18,142 nt of DNA from Desulfobacula sp. (GTDB lineage Bacteria > Desulfobacterota > Desulfobacteria > Desulfobacterales > Desulfobacteraceae). How positions within the stretch are numbered: the stretch's first letter is position 1; each line of letters begins with the position of its first letter. This document shows, piece by piece, positions 6,693 through 13,730 of this stretch. The notes below the pieces were generated by a model. It searched no databases, was not told where the DNA came from, and was given only the letters and a program-made list of their open reading frames with translations. Location of the stretch: contig NZ_JAIOSW010000057.1 of NCBI RefSeq assembly GCF_021107415.1, positions 1 to 18,142 on the forward strand, written 5' to 3'. The translations under genes and the position numbers were made by a program.

Positions 6693-7609
6693 TGAAAGAG
6701 CTGGTTATTTTAAGTGGAAAAGGCGGCACAGGAAAAACAACCATTACGGCAGCCTTTGCCTCCCTGGCCGAGAGCATGGTGTTTTGTGATGCAGATGTAG
6801 ATGCTGCAGATCTTCACCTGATTTTAAAACCTGATTTTAAATTTTCATCGGATTTTGTAGGCGGTAATGAAGCGGTGATCAATCCTGACAAATGTACCGG
6901 GTGCGGTCGATGTGTCGAGGTTTGCAGATTCGATGCTGTCAGGTTTGATGATGTCAGGGATACCTTTGAAGTTGACCCCATTGAATGTGAAGGATGCGGG
7001 GTTTGCTTTGATCTGTGCCCGGAACAGGCCATTGATTTTCCAGAAGTCGTTTGCGGGCAATGGTATATTTCAGATACAAGGCTTGGTCCCATGGTCCATG
7101 CAAGGCTTGGCATTGCCCAGGAGAATTCAGGCAAACTGGTGGCCCTTGTCCGGCAGGAAGCAAGGAAAATAGCAAAAGATAAAAACCTTGATCTGATTCT
7201 GACGGACGGACCTCCGGGTATTGGATGCCCTGTTATTGCCTCCATCGGCCAGGCAACAGCCATACTGATCATTGCAGAACCAACGGTTTCAGGTATCCAT
7301 GACATGGAAAGAGTCGGGCAGCTTTCCAAACACTTTAACATCCCTGCCATGGTCTGCATCAATAAGTATGATCTCAATCCGGATCAAACAAAAAAAATTG
7401 AGGAACTTGCCAAAGAGAGCAACATCGCCATTGTGGGTAAAATCTCATTTGACCAGACCTTTACGGAATCCATGATCCAGGCAAAAACCATTTTTGAATA
7501 CAACGAAGATTCACAGGCCAGTAGTGAAGTACGGCAAGTTTGGGACAATATTCTATCCGTGCCGGAGTTTAAAAATCCTGTGACCAATAATATAATGCAA
7601 CATTTATAG
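6692..7609 (+). CDS. MinD-type P-loop ATPase with inserted 2[4Fe-4S] ferredoxin (second copy)
   Basis: The 305-residue paralogue of the preceding gene has Walker A KGGTGKTT at 10-17 and ferredoxin cysteines C68/C71/C74/C78 and C99/C102/C105/C109. It has the same DGPPGIGCPV switch and AEPTVSGIHDM stretch. A longer segment between the ferredoxin and the switch (GQWYISDTRLGPMVHARL) is typical of this family. AGGGAGG (6676-6682) gives a strong ribosome site. The stop TAG (7607-7609) is part of the ribosome site of the following ORP-like gene (TAGGAGTG), which keeps the operon compact. The likely job is ATP-dependent cluster assembly or transfer with the ORP/NifX-like partners. Confidence 0.92.
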   Translation: MKELVILSGKGGTGKTTITAAFASLAESMVFCDADVDAADLHLILKPDFKFSSDFVGGNEAVINPDKCTGCGRCVEVCRFDAVRFDDVRDTFEVDPIECEGCGVCFDLCPEQAIDFPEVVCGQWYISDTRLGPMVHARLGIAQENSGKLVALVRQEARKIAKDKNLDLILTDGPPGIGCPVIASIGQATAILIIAEPTVSGIHDMERVGQLSKHFNIPAMVCINKYDLNPDQTKKIEELAKESNIAIVGKISFDQTFTESMIQAKTIFEYNEDSQASSEVRQVWDNILSVPEFKNPVTNNIMQHL

Positions 7610-7622
7610 GAGTGATCAAATT

Positions 7623-8009
7623 ATGAAAAACGGAAGGATAGCAATCCCTTCAAATGGTCAGGGCGGACTTGGCGGAACAAGATCAGGCCATTTCGGTCAT
7701 TGTGACGTATTTACTTTTATTGACGTGGAAAACGGTGAAATCAAAGAAGTATCAATTCTACAAAATCAGGAACATGCCCAGGGTGGTTGTATGGTACCGG
7801 TTAACCTCTTGTCTGACAACAGAGTAACCGCATTGATTGTCGGTGGTATCGGCATGCGGCCTTTGATGGGTTTTAAACAGGTGGGTATTGATGTATATCA
7901 TGATGATCAGCGGGCAGAAATAGAACCTGTGGTAAGAGATCTTATTGCGGGTAACCTGACGGAAATCACAAATGATCAGGTCTGCGGTGGCGGCGGCGGA
8001 CAGGTATAA
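7623..8009 (+). CDS. NifX/ORP-like metallocluster-binding protein (first copy)
   Basis: The 128-residue protein belongs to the dinitrogenase FeMo-cofactor family (NifX/NifY/NifB C-terminal fold; PF02579). Signs are the IAIPSNG start, a glycine-rich GGTRSGHFGHCD segment (H23, H26, C27), the QEHAQGGCMV segment and the alternating VTALIVGGIGMRPLMGF core. The tail is VCGGGGGQV, similar to tails of ORP-like proteins. In Desulfovibrio a family member, ORP, carries a Mo-Cu sulfide cluster; whether this one binds Mo, Cu or Fe is not visible. AGGAG lies about ten bases upstream of the ATG. Histidine and cysteine clusters make a metal role likely. Confidence 0.85.
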   Translation: MKNGRIAIPSNGQGGLGGTRSGHFGHCDVFTFIDVENGEIKEVSILQNQEHAQGGCMVPVNLLSDNRVTALIVGGIGMRPLMGFKQVGIDVYHDDQRAEIEPVVRDLIAGNLTEITNDQVCGGGGGQV

Positions 8010-8033
8010 TGAGTTATAAAGGAGAACGCTAAA

Positions 8034-8393
8034 ATGAAAGTAGCAGTTACATCACAGGGAGATACGCTGGATTCTCAACTGGACCCAAGATTTGGAAGGG
8101 CTGCGTATATTCTCATCGTAGATACGGAAACACTTGAATTTGAAGCATTTGACAATAATGAAAATAAAAATGCATTCAAAGGCGCCGGTACTCAGGCGGC
8201 GGCAATTGTTAATGAAAAAGAAGCCAAGGTTCTGCTGACAGGATTCTGCGGCCCCAATGCCTTTACAACCCTGGAAGCTGCCGGTGTAAAAGTGGCCAAT
8301 GATCAAAGTGGTCGGATAATTGATGTGGTCCAGAAATTTAAGCAGGGCAATGTTGTCTTTGCCGATAATGCCAACAAAGACGGCCACTGGTAA
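8034..8393 (+). CDS. NifX/ORP-like metallocluster-binding protein (second copy)
   Basis: The 119-residue protein starts MKVAVTSQGDTLDSQLDPRF, the hallmark of this family, and continues GRAAYILIVDTET, GAGTQAAAIV and LLTGFCGPNAFTTLEAAG. It has a single cysteine, C80, in the GFCGPNAF loop where many homologues have V or Y. It is clearly a paralogue of the previous gene but a different subgroup, so the pair may form a heteromeric cluster carrier. AAAGGAG (8018-8024) precedes the ATG by nine bases. It is the last gene before an intrinsic terminator and closes the sigma54 operon. Confidence 0.88.
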   Translation: MKVAVTSQGDTLDSQLDPRFGRAAYILIVDTETLEFEAFDNNENKNAFKGAGTQAAAIVNEKEAKVLLTGFCGPNAFTTLEAAGVKVANDQSGRIIDVVQKFKQGNVVFADNANKDGHW

Positions 8394-8413
8394 ACTATTA
8401 AAGTGTGAATAGG

Positions 8414-8460
8414 AAAGCACCCTGCCGGATAATTACCCGTTCACAAACCAGGGTGTTTTT
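8414..8460 (+). terminator. Intrinsic terminator closing the MinD/ORP operon
   Basis: CACCCTG (8418-8424) pairs with CAGGGTG (8449-8455). The stem is extended by AAAG against the following T-run (8456-8460), with a 24-base loop. It lies just downstream of the second ORP-like stop. The FmdB-like gene starts 35 bases later, so readthrough may feed it. Confidence 0.7.
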
Positions 8461-8494
8461 TCTTATAACCATTCATTAAAAAAAGGAAAGATGA

Positions 8495-8749
8495 ATGCCC
8501 CTTTATGAATTCAAGTGTGTGGACTGCGGCGAGCATAGTGAAATCCTCATTATCGGTACACAGGATGAGCCCGCATGCAAATCATGCGGCAGTACAAACA
8601 TGACAAAACAGATATCAGCCCATTCTTCAATGTCCGGGCCTGCCAAAAACAGCATGCCCGGTCCTGGAGACACAGCATGCTGCGGATCTTCACCCGGCCA
8701 GGCTGCCGGTTGTGCCGGTCCTGGAAGCTGTTGTGGAAAGAGCTTTTAA
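8495..8749 (+). CDS. FmdB-type zinc-ribbon protein with Cys-rich tail
   Basis: The 84-residue protein begins MPLYEFKC, the FmdB/CxxC_CxxC_SSSS pattern, with zinc-ribbon cysteines C8, C11, C28 and C31. The FmdB family was first linked to formamidase regulation, but most members have no assigned role. The second half is unusual: a Gly/Pro/Ser-rich segment ends in a tail with CC (62-63), C73 and CC (79-80), which could bind another metal or a cluster. AAAGGAAAG (8482-8490) precedes the ATG. The NifU-like gene begins two bases after this stop, so the two should be cotranslated and may work together. Confidence 0.82.
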   Translation: MPLYEFKCVDCGEHSEILIIGTQDEPACKSCGSTNMTKQISAHSSMSGPAKNSMPGPGDTACCGSSPGQAAGCAGPGSCCGKSF

Positions 8750-8751
8750 TC

Positions 8752-9183
8752 ATGAACAACCTGGATGAATTTTTAGATAACCTTCAAAACGAAATATTTG
8801 AAGATGCAAAGCAGGCCCTTGGTGAAAAAGGGTTTCAACGATGGCGCAATCCAAAATTTAATGGAAAAATGGAAAATCCGGATGGTCATGCCAGCGTGAC
8901 AGGAGAATGCGGTGATACCATGGAAATCTATTTAAAGTTTAAAAATAACCGGATTTCTGATGCTTCCTATTTTACCAACGGCTGTGCTTCAAGCGCTATC
9001 GCAGGTTCCTTTGCAGCAGAACTGACCCTGGGCAGAGATCCGGATGAAATTACCGATATTACAGAGGAAACCGTATTAAATACCATTGGAAGGCTCCCTG
9101 AAAAAGATTTGCATTGTGCAGGTCTTGCCGCCCGAACCGTCCAGGAAGCGTTGAGTAATTATATGACCCAAAAAGGAAGATGA
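8752..9183 (+). CDS. NifU/IscU-like iron-sulfur scaffold protein (copy 2)
   Basis: The 143-residue protein keeps the scaffold ligands C53 and D55 (ECGDT), C78 (NGCASS) and C122 (DLHCAGL). It matches the first copy at 4844 over the same blocks but has the more IscU-like GCASSAIA segment. The start at ATG 8752 follows the FmdB stop closely and uses GGAAAG (8735-8740). An upstream in-frame extension into the FmdB gene is rejected because it would read FmdB in the wrong frame. The stop (9181-9183) is one base from the next ATG. It probably supplies clusters to the ORP/MinD proteins or their clients. Confidence 0.85.
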   Translation: MNNLDEFLDNLQNEIFEDAKQALGEKGFQRWRNPKFNGKMENPDGHASVTGECGDTMEIYLKFKNNRISDASYFTNGCASSAIAGSFAAELTLGRDPDEITDITEETVLNTIGRLPEKDLHCAGLAARTVQEALSNYMTQKGR

Positions 9184-9184
9184 T

Positions 9185-9706
9185 ATGGCGGTATACCGAT
9201 ATGGTGAAAGAGTCCCAAAAATTGGAAAAAACTCATATATCAGCGATTCTGCAAGGGTCATTGGTGATGTAACCATAAAGGATAATTGCTATATCGGTCA
9301 CGGCGCCATTGTCCGGGGAGATTATGGTAAAATCATTATCGGACCCGGAACCGCCATAGAAGAGAATGCTATTCTCCATATCAGGCCCAATGGTATCCTC
9401 ACGCTTGAAGAAAGTGTTACCGTCGGTCACGGTGCCATTATCCACGGCAAACTCATAAAATCCCATGCTGTCATCGGAATTGGCTCTGTTATTGGTTTTG
9501 ATGTTGTCATTGGATCATGGTCTATTATAGCTGAAGGGTGTGTTGTCCCCCAGAACACAATTATTCCGGACGAAAAAATCACCGGGGGTGTTCCTTTTAA
9601 AATCATTGGAGATGTCAAACAAAAGCATAAGGATTTCTGGACATACGGAAAACAGCTTTATGTCGACCTTGCCCGTGAATACCCTGAAAAATTTGAAAAA
9701 CTGTAA
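9185..9706 (+). CDS. Gamma-class carbonic-anhydrase-like hexapeptide-repeat protein
   Basis: The 173-residue protein is a left-handed beta-helix built from (I/V)G-type hexapeptide repeats, of the YrdA/PaaY/gamma-CA type. Zinc-ligand histidines sit in the expected places: H65 (ILHIRP), H82 and H87 (VGHGAIIHG). R44 and D46 (VRGDYG) match the conserved RGD. The C-terminal helix (HKDFWTYGKQLYVDLAREYPEKF) is normal. It may hydrate CO2, but many family members show little activity. AAAGGAAG lies at the end of the NifU-like gene, one base separates them, and they should be cotranscribed. Why it sits with cluster-assembly genes is not evident. Confidence 0.88.
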   Translation: MAVYRYGERVPKIGKNSYISDSARVIGDVTIKDNCYIGHGAIVRGDYGKIIIGPGTAIEENAILHIRPNGILTLEESVTVGHGAIIHGKLIKSHAVIGIGSVIGFDVVIGSWSIIAEGCVVPQNTIIPDEKITGGVPFKIIGDVKQKHKDFWTYGKQLYVDLAREYPEKFEKL

Positions 9707-9721
9707 CCAGGCCTTATTTCA

Positions 9722-10024
9722 ATGGAAATCATTTTAGATTTATCCCGCCATTGCATTGAAACAGCGTCTAAAAAAAAATATGAGCGCCTGATCAGGCAAT
9801 ATTTTAAAACCACTGACACCCAAAAAGAAAATTTTATCCTTGAAGACCAAATCAGTGCCCTAAAATATTTCCTTGAAAAAGCTGATTTTTCTGAACTTAG
9901 AAACCGTTGCAGCAATTCCGATTCAGTCGAAAAAAAGGCTGTTCTGATCGTTTCGCAACCTTTTGAAAAAATGCATGTCCGTTTTAACAAGACAATTTTG
10001 TACCCGACCTGGAAAAGTGAATAA
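9722..10024 (+). CDS. Small protein of unknown function
   Basis: The 100-residue frame lies 15 bases after the carbonic-anhydrase-like stop in the same direction. I do not recognise a family. The first 60 residues look alpha-helical and charged (SRHCIETASKKKYERLIRQY, ISALKYFLEKADFSELRN). A short beta-like segment follows (KKAVLIVSQPF) and then a basic end. There is no signal peptide or membrane segment. The ribosome site is poor (AGG about 12 bases upstream), so translation may depend on the preceding gene. Composition resembles its neighbours. It could be a regulatory or adaptor protein of this operon. Confidence 0.6.
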   Translation: MEIILDLSRHCIETASKKKYERLIRQYFKTTDTQKENFILEDQISALKYFLEKADFSELRNRCSNSDSVEKKAVLIVSQPFEKMHVRFNKTILYPTWKSE

Positions 10025-10120
10025 AGATAAAATAATTTTTTCAGATCTTTTAATTACCCTGTATAACTGCTACGTTAAAAAAAACATGATTAATACTTAT
10101 GGGAGAAAGGACATATCATT

Positions 10121-10900
10121 ATGAAATTTGAAAAAGTAATTATTGAAACAGATGAAAATCACGTTGCAACACTTACCTTGAACCGCCCTGAAAGTATGAA
10201 TACCTTTAGCAGCCAGATGGCTGCCGAGCTGAATCAGGCATTTATTGATCTGGATTCAAATCCATCGGTCAGGGTCATTCTTTTAAAGGGATCAGGCAAG
10301 GCGTTTTGTGCCGGAATTGACGTAACTGAACTTGCCGGGAAAACAGCCATTGAATACCGCGAATGGATAGAAAAAATGGAACGTCCCCTTGTTACCATTT
10401 CAAAACTAAAAAAGCCTGTTATTGCACAGCTTCACGGGGTTGCCGCTGCAAACGGCATGGGCTTGATCGCTGCCGCTGATCTGGTCATTGCCGCAGAGGA
10501 TGCACGCATGGGCCTGACTGCGATCAACGTCGGACTCAACTGTATTGGACCGATCATCCCTGTTTCCAGATGTGTCGGCCGGAAAAAGGCATTGGAACTC
10601 TTACTATATGGAAATCTGATAAAAACTCCCGAAGCACTGTCTCTTGGACTGATAAATAAAATTGTCCCCAACGACGAGCTTGAATCCCAGGCCCTTAAAT
10701 GGGCAATAGAACTGGCGCAAAAAAGCCCCATAGCCGTCCAGATTGCAAAAACTACCTTTTATCATTCCGAGGATATGAATTATGAAGCACAGTTTGCTTA
10801 TATGAATGAGGCCTTTGCCCGTTTATGCACTACAGACGACGCAAAAGAAGGGGTCAATGCATTTTTTGAGAAACGACCCCCTGTCTGGCAGGAAAAATAA
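10121..10900 (+). CDS. Crotonase-family (enoyl-CoA hydratase/isomerase-like) protein lacking both hydratase glutamates
   Basis: The 259-residue protein has the crotonase fold: oxyanion-hole FCAGIDV (62-68) and HGVAAANGMG (105-114), then the AADLVIAAEDARMGL block and the C-terminal helix. Aligned to classical enoyl-CoA hydratase (GGGCEL and FGQPE motifs), the two catalytic glutamates are replaced by G114 and A134. It therefore cannot be a standard hydratase. The INVGLNCIGP segment recalls ECHDC3-like members, which also lack them. A CoA-thioester substrate is likely; the reaction is unknown. GAGAAAGGA lies 12 bases before the ATG. It probably has its own promoter or is read through from the preceding genes. 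A weak hairpin plus T7 follows near 10915-10933. Confidence 0.85.
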   Translation: MKFEKVIIETDENHVATLTLNRPESMNTFSSQMAAELNQAFIDLDSNPSVRVILLKGSGKAFCAGIDVTELAGKTAIEYREWIEKMERPLVTISKLKKPVIAQLHGVAAANGMGLIAAADLVIAAEDARMGLTAINVGLNCIGPIIPVSRCVGRKKALELLLYGNLIKTPEALSLGLINKIVPNDELESQALKWAIELAQKSPIAVQIAKTTFYHSEDMNYEAQFAYMNEAFARLCTTDDAKEGVNAFFEKRPPVWQEK

Positions 10901-10959
10901 GCCTTATATTTTGTAACCATAGTTATTTTTTTGATGGAAAATATCACAAGTTATTTTAG

Positions 10960-11220
10960 CTATTCGGCATATTTAACAGCAATAGAATGGGTTATCCCCT
11001 CTTTGGGAGTATAATCGCATGTATTAAGTTTTATTATAACAGGCATATTGTCTGGAATAATCGTTCCTACAGCACCTTTAGCAATCGTTTGATATCTTTT
11101 TATGAGTTGATCAGTTATCCTGCCCGAAGAATCAGCCATGCCTTCATATGTGGCGGAATGCACGAATCGATTTTTTATTTCTACATTACCGATATATTGC
11201 GGTGTCAAAAGAATAGTCAT
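10960..11220 (-). pseudogene. Old yellow enzyme-like NADH:flavin oxidoreductase, internally deleted remnant
   Basis: The 86-codon frame starts as a typical OYE-family barrel (MTILLTPQYIGNVEIKNRFV, then SATYEGMADSSGRITDQLI). After about residue 55 it jumps to a later part of the family (PVIIKLNTCDYTPKEGIT), skipping roughly 150-170 residues, and stops about 30 residues on. Normal members are 330 residues or longer. The flavin and substrate residues in the missing part are gone, so it cannot be active. The deletion kept the frame. It lies opposite in direction to its neighbours, at the edge of the decayed region. Confidence 0.75.
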
Positions 11221-11322
11221 AGCAATAACTTTCTATTCAGGATTTATTTAAATGGCGAACAATACAGAACCATCATCCCCTCTTGCTTGTCAAGAAAGGA
11301 TGATATCAGCGGAGGTGCCAAT

Positions 11323-11385
11323 ATGAATATGAACTCTGATCTTATCAACCAATTCAATATCGCGTGGAACAGGACATATCAATAG
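11323..11385 (+). CDS. Very short ORF with a good ribosome-binding site
   Basis: GGAGGT (11311-11316) sits six bases before an ATG whose frame encodes 20 residues (MNMNSDLINQFNIAWNRTYQ). It may be the surviving N-terminus of a deleted gene, which would fit the surrounding decay, or a real small peptide. I do not recognise it. The remaining bases between 11221 and 11478 show no other coding signal. Confidence 0.3.
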   Translation: MNMNSDLINQFNIAWNRTYQ

Positions 11386-11478
11386 GGAAAAATACCTATT
11401 TTTATTGAATTTCATTTCTTATTTTGTTAAAGCATTCTCAGAACCTCTTTTCGATACCCCACTCTTTTACTGCGCTGA

Positions 11479-12074
11479 ATGCAAATTGTTTATATTTCCC
11501 CTGTAGAAACAGCGGTTGATTTGTTTAATATGCCAGATGACAGAATTCTGTGTCCCCATTTAGATCGATTGAAGCTGGCATCCAACGGCTGTTTTTATCA
11601 GTGTGACTGGTGTTATTTAAAATTGACCTATCGGGCCGTTTAAGAATCCGGCTTGATCCCATAGTTCCATTTAAAGGATGGAAAGAAGCTTACGCAGAGA
11701 CCATTAAATTGATCTTTGACAAGATTGCTCCTGAGCGTATAACCATTGGAACCCTGCGGTTTGAAAAGGGATTTTATGGTATGAAAAACACCATATTTAC
11801 CACCGGGCCTTTCTTGCCTAAAATTTTGGGACAAATGGGACCAATGTTTGAGCCTAAATTATTTGAAGGGTCCAAAACTCCTAAAGCTGGTAAATATAGT
11901 TTTTCTGAAAAAAAGCGAATCCAGATTTTTAAATTTGTTATTGAGGAGATCAGGAAATACTCTGACTGTAAAATTGCCCTTTGTAAAGAATCTGATAATG
12001 TCTGGAACGATACAGGCCTGGAACTTTCAAAGTATAGTTGCGTTTGCCAATTGGATTATGCTGATATGAGTTGA
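11479..12074 (+). pseudogene. Spore-photoproduct-lyase-like radical SAM protein, broken
   Basis: The N-terminal frame (ATG 11479 to TAA 11643, 54 residues) reads like an SPL-family radical SAM protein. It has MPDDRILCPHLDRLKLASNG and then the cluster motif CFYQCDWC (CxxxCxxC). The next frame, open to 12074, continues with the family's C-terminal part (LRIRLDPIVPFKGWKEAY, PERITIGTLR, KIALCKES). About 100-120 residues between CYLKLTYR and LRIRLDP are missing and the join is out of frame, so a single deletion destroyed the gene. Intact relatives are about 320-350 residues. It shows no promoter I can identify. Confidence 0.8.
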
Positions 12075-12167
12075 ATTTGACTTAAAACGGTTATAAGTGA
12101 TGGCGGTAAGGAATGGAAAAAAGTAATGACAATAATGTGTTATTTATAAAAAAGGTAAAAAATATAA

Positions 12168-12668
12168 ATGAACGTAGAAGTTATCAAAGCCAATTATTTG
12201 AATACCAGGCACGAAAAAGAAATCCAGTTTCTGTTAAATGTCTATGCATCTGATCCAATGGGAGGGGGAAAGCCGCTCGACAACAAAATAAAAGAAACTA
12301 TTGTTAAAGAATTATCTAAGCTTCCTTATGCATTCAGTCTCATAACATATGTCGAAAGAGAACCTGCTGGCCTGGCTAATTGCTTTGAATCATTTTCCAC
12401 ATTTGCTTGTAGGCCACTAATAAATATTCATGATTTCGTTGTATTAGAAAAATACAGAGGGAATGGTATTAGCCAGAAAATGTTAAAAAAGGTCGAAGAA
12501 ATTGCATTATCTAAGGGCTGCTGTAAGATAACTTTGGAAATCCTTAGCAATAATGAAGCTGCAAAAGCATCATATAAAAAATTTGGGTTTACCAGCTACG
12601 AGTTAGACCCAAAGGAAGGCGTTGCTCTATTTTGGCAAAAAAATATAATGGAGGATAAAATATTTTAA
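12168..12668 (+). CDS. GNAT-family N-acetyltransferase
   Basis: The 166-residue protein has the GNAT core. Beta-4/motif A is [20 protein letters not shown], with the acetyl-CoA pyrophosphate loop RGNGI at 97-101. Then come [21 protein letters not shown] (motif B, with the usual N..A...Y.K.GF) and a C-terminal strand. The substrate cannot be read from sequence. AAAGG lies about 12 bases before the ATG. Its TAA overlaps the ATG of the DUF2889 gene by one base (TAATG), making a coupled pair. It looks intact although the flanking genes are decayed. Confidence 0.85.
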   Translation: MNVEVIKANYLNTRHEKEIQFLLNVYASDPMGGGKPLDNKIKETIVKELSKLPYAFSLITYVEREPAGLANCFESFSTFACRPLINIHDFVVLEKYRGNGISQKMLKKVEEIALSKGCCKITLEILSNNEAAKASYKKFGFTSYELDPKEGVALFWQKNIMEDKIF

Positions 12669-13198
12669 TGGAATATTTAGATACAGATAATCTTGAAAAA
12701 ATACATAATCGAAATTTAAATATTTCCAGCTATATTGTTGATGACGAGCACATATTAATTGCAGGAGAATTTAAAGAAAGAAATCTGATAACTGTTTATG
12801 AGAGCTCTGGTGAACCTATTGAACCTAAAGTTTTTCATTATATGCAAATTCAACTGCTTATCAAAAGGGCTGAATTGAAAATTGTGGATATTCATGTGAA
12901 AATTCCAGGTGCTCCTCATGATAATATTTGCAGGGAAATGGAAAACAGTCTTGATAAAATAAAGGACCTCACTATTGCTCCGGGATTCACAGCCAAAGTC
13001 AAAAAAATTGCAGGTGGTATAAAAGGATGTGTCCATTTGACAACATTGCTTTTATCTATGGCACCAGCTGCATTTCAGGGATACTGGATATTTGGAGCAC
13101 GTGAAGAATATAGAAGTGAAAATTCAATTCTTGATATCGAAAAATATTTAGTGGATACCTGCTGGGCATGGCGCAAAGATGGCCCGTTAACTAAATAA
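12668..13198 (+). CDS. DUF2889-like protein of unknown function
   Basis: The 176-residue protein resembles DUF2889: an N-terminal segment with [19 protein letters not shown], a middle strand pair ([19 protein letters not shown]), and the conserved [22 protein letters not shown] block with C and H at about residues 118-120. No function is established for the family that I can cite. GGAGG (12650-12654) precedes its ATG by 13 bases and the start overlaps the GNAT stop by one base. A clear intrinsic terminator follows. Coupling to an acetyltransferase suggests a shared pathway, but the substrate is unknown. Confidence 0.7.
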   Translation: MEYLDTDNLEKIHNRNLNISSYIVDDEHILIAGEFKERNLITVYESSGEPIEPKVFHYMQIQLLIKRAELKIVDIHVKIPGAPHDNICREMENSLDKIKDLTIAPGFTAKVKKIAGGIKGCVHLTTLLLSMAPAAFQGYWIFGAREEYRSENSILDIEKYLVDTCWAWRKDGPLTK

Positions 13199-13213
13199 AT
13201 AACGATTGTAAAA

Positions 13214-13252
13214 TGGCGTTGTGGGTTTGATTCTGCAGCGCCAATTTTTTTT
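13214..13252 (+). terminator. Intrinsic terminator after the DUF2889-like gene
   Basis: TGGCGTTG (13214-13221) pairs with CAGCGCCA (13236-13243), with one G-T pair and a 14-base loop. A run of eight T (13245-13252) follows. It ends the GNAT-DUF2889 transcript. Confidence 0.8.
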
Positions 13253-13253
13253 A

Positions 13254-13303
13254 GAAACAAACTGGCCGGGGTCGGAAACAAACCGACTGATTTCCGGAAA
13301 CAA
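13254..13303. repeat. Three spaced GAAACAA repeats with a hairpin
   Basis: GAAACAA occurs at 13254-13260, 13275-13281 and 13297-13303, with 21 and 22 bases between copies, about two helical turns. GTCGG (13271-13275) and CCGAC (13283-13287) form a hairpin around the middle copy. The array lies directly before the WYL-regulator remnant and may be an old operator or an island-end structure. Confidence 0.4.
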
Positions 13304-13381
13304 TCTGAAGAAGTTGAGTTTCAAATTCAAAGTGATATTTTTATATTGAAGCTATGAAAAAATTGTTGCCATGTTTTTATA

Positions 13382-13525
13382 TATTGGTATTCAAATGGCA
13401 AATTTTATATCATAGGTTATTGTATGATGCGGAAAACAATGAGAACATTTGCTTGCGATCGAATTAAAACCATTGATATCACTGATGAAACATTTATGAT
13501 AACCCTTTTCAGCTGGAGCTTTTAA
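13382..13525 (+). pseudogene. WYL-domain regulator remnant
   Basis: An open stretch without a start reads YWYSNGKFYIIGYC and then RTFACDRIKTIDITDETF. This is the core of a WYL domain, where a WY(L/I) strand is followed by R-F-x-x-DRI. The N-terminal helix-turn-helix is absent and the frame stops after ITLFSWSF. WYL regulators are common in defence and mobile loci. The fragment runs directly into a helicase remnant in another frame, so a deletion joined the two genes. Confidence 0.7.
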
Positions 13526-13730
13526 AACTTCTCATTACAGAAAATCAGAAGAATTCAAGTTTCTGGGTATGCGGAGATGATCATCAAAGTATATATGGGT
13601 TCACCGGAGCCAGTGTGGGTAATATTCTTAATTTAAAACCATGTTCCCTATATCAGAGCAGTTCATTCTTGAGTTAAATTTCAGATCCACAAAAAAAATA
13701 GTACAATTATTCAATAATTTATCAGCGTGA
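13510..13730 (+). pseudogene. UvrD/Rep-type helicase remnant, frameshifted
   Basis: The first frame (13510-13677) gives QLELLKLLITENQ and then FWVCGDDHQSIYGFTGA, matching UvrD motif II/III (vvGDDxQSIYgFrGA). A second frame (13641-13730) continues it with FPISEQFILELNFRSTKKIV, the motif IV NxRST block. So one small frameshift separates two consecutive parts of the same helicase. Motif I (Walker A) and the C-terminal helicase half are absent. The fragment begins at the end of the WYL remnant and ends inside the radC remnant. Confidence 0.75.

Noticed and set aside
6814..7377. Long minus-strand frame inside the second MinD gene
   Set aside because: It is a shadow of a clearly coding gene with cysteine motifs on the plus strand.
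8575..8751. N-terminal extension of the second NifU-like protein
   Set aside because: The extension lies inside the FmdB gene in another frame and reads as low-quality sequence; ATG 8752 matches the paralogue length.
10987..11385. 132-codon plus-strand frame
   Set aside because: Most of it is antisense to the OYE-like remnant; the sequence has no protein-like features except the late GGAGGT-ATG noted separately.
13254..13303. CRISPR-like array
   Set aside because: Three 7-base repeats are too short and too few, and there is no cas gene; no CRISPR array is visible anywhere in the window.
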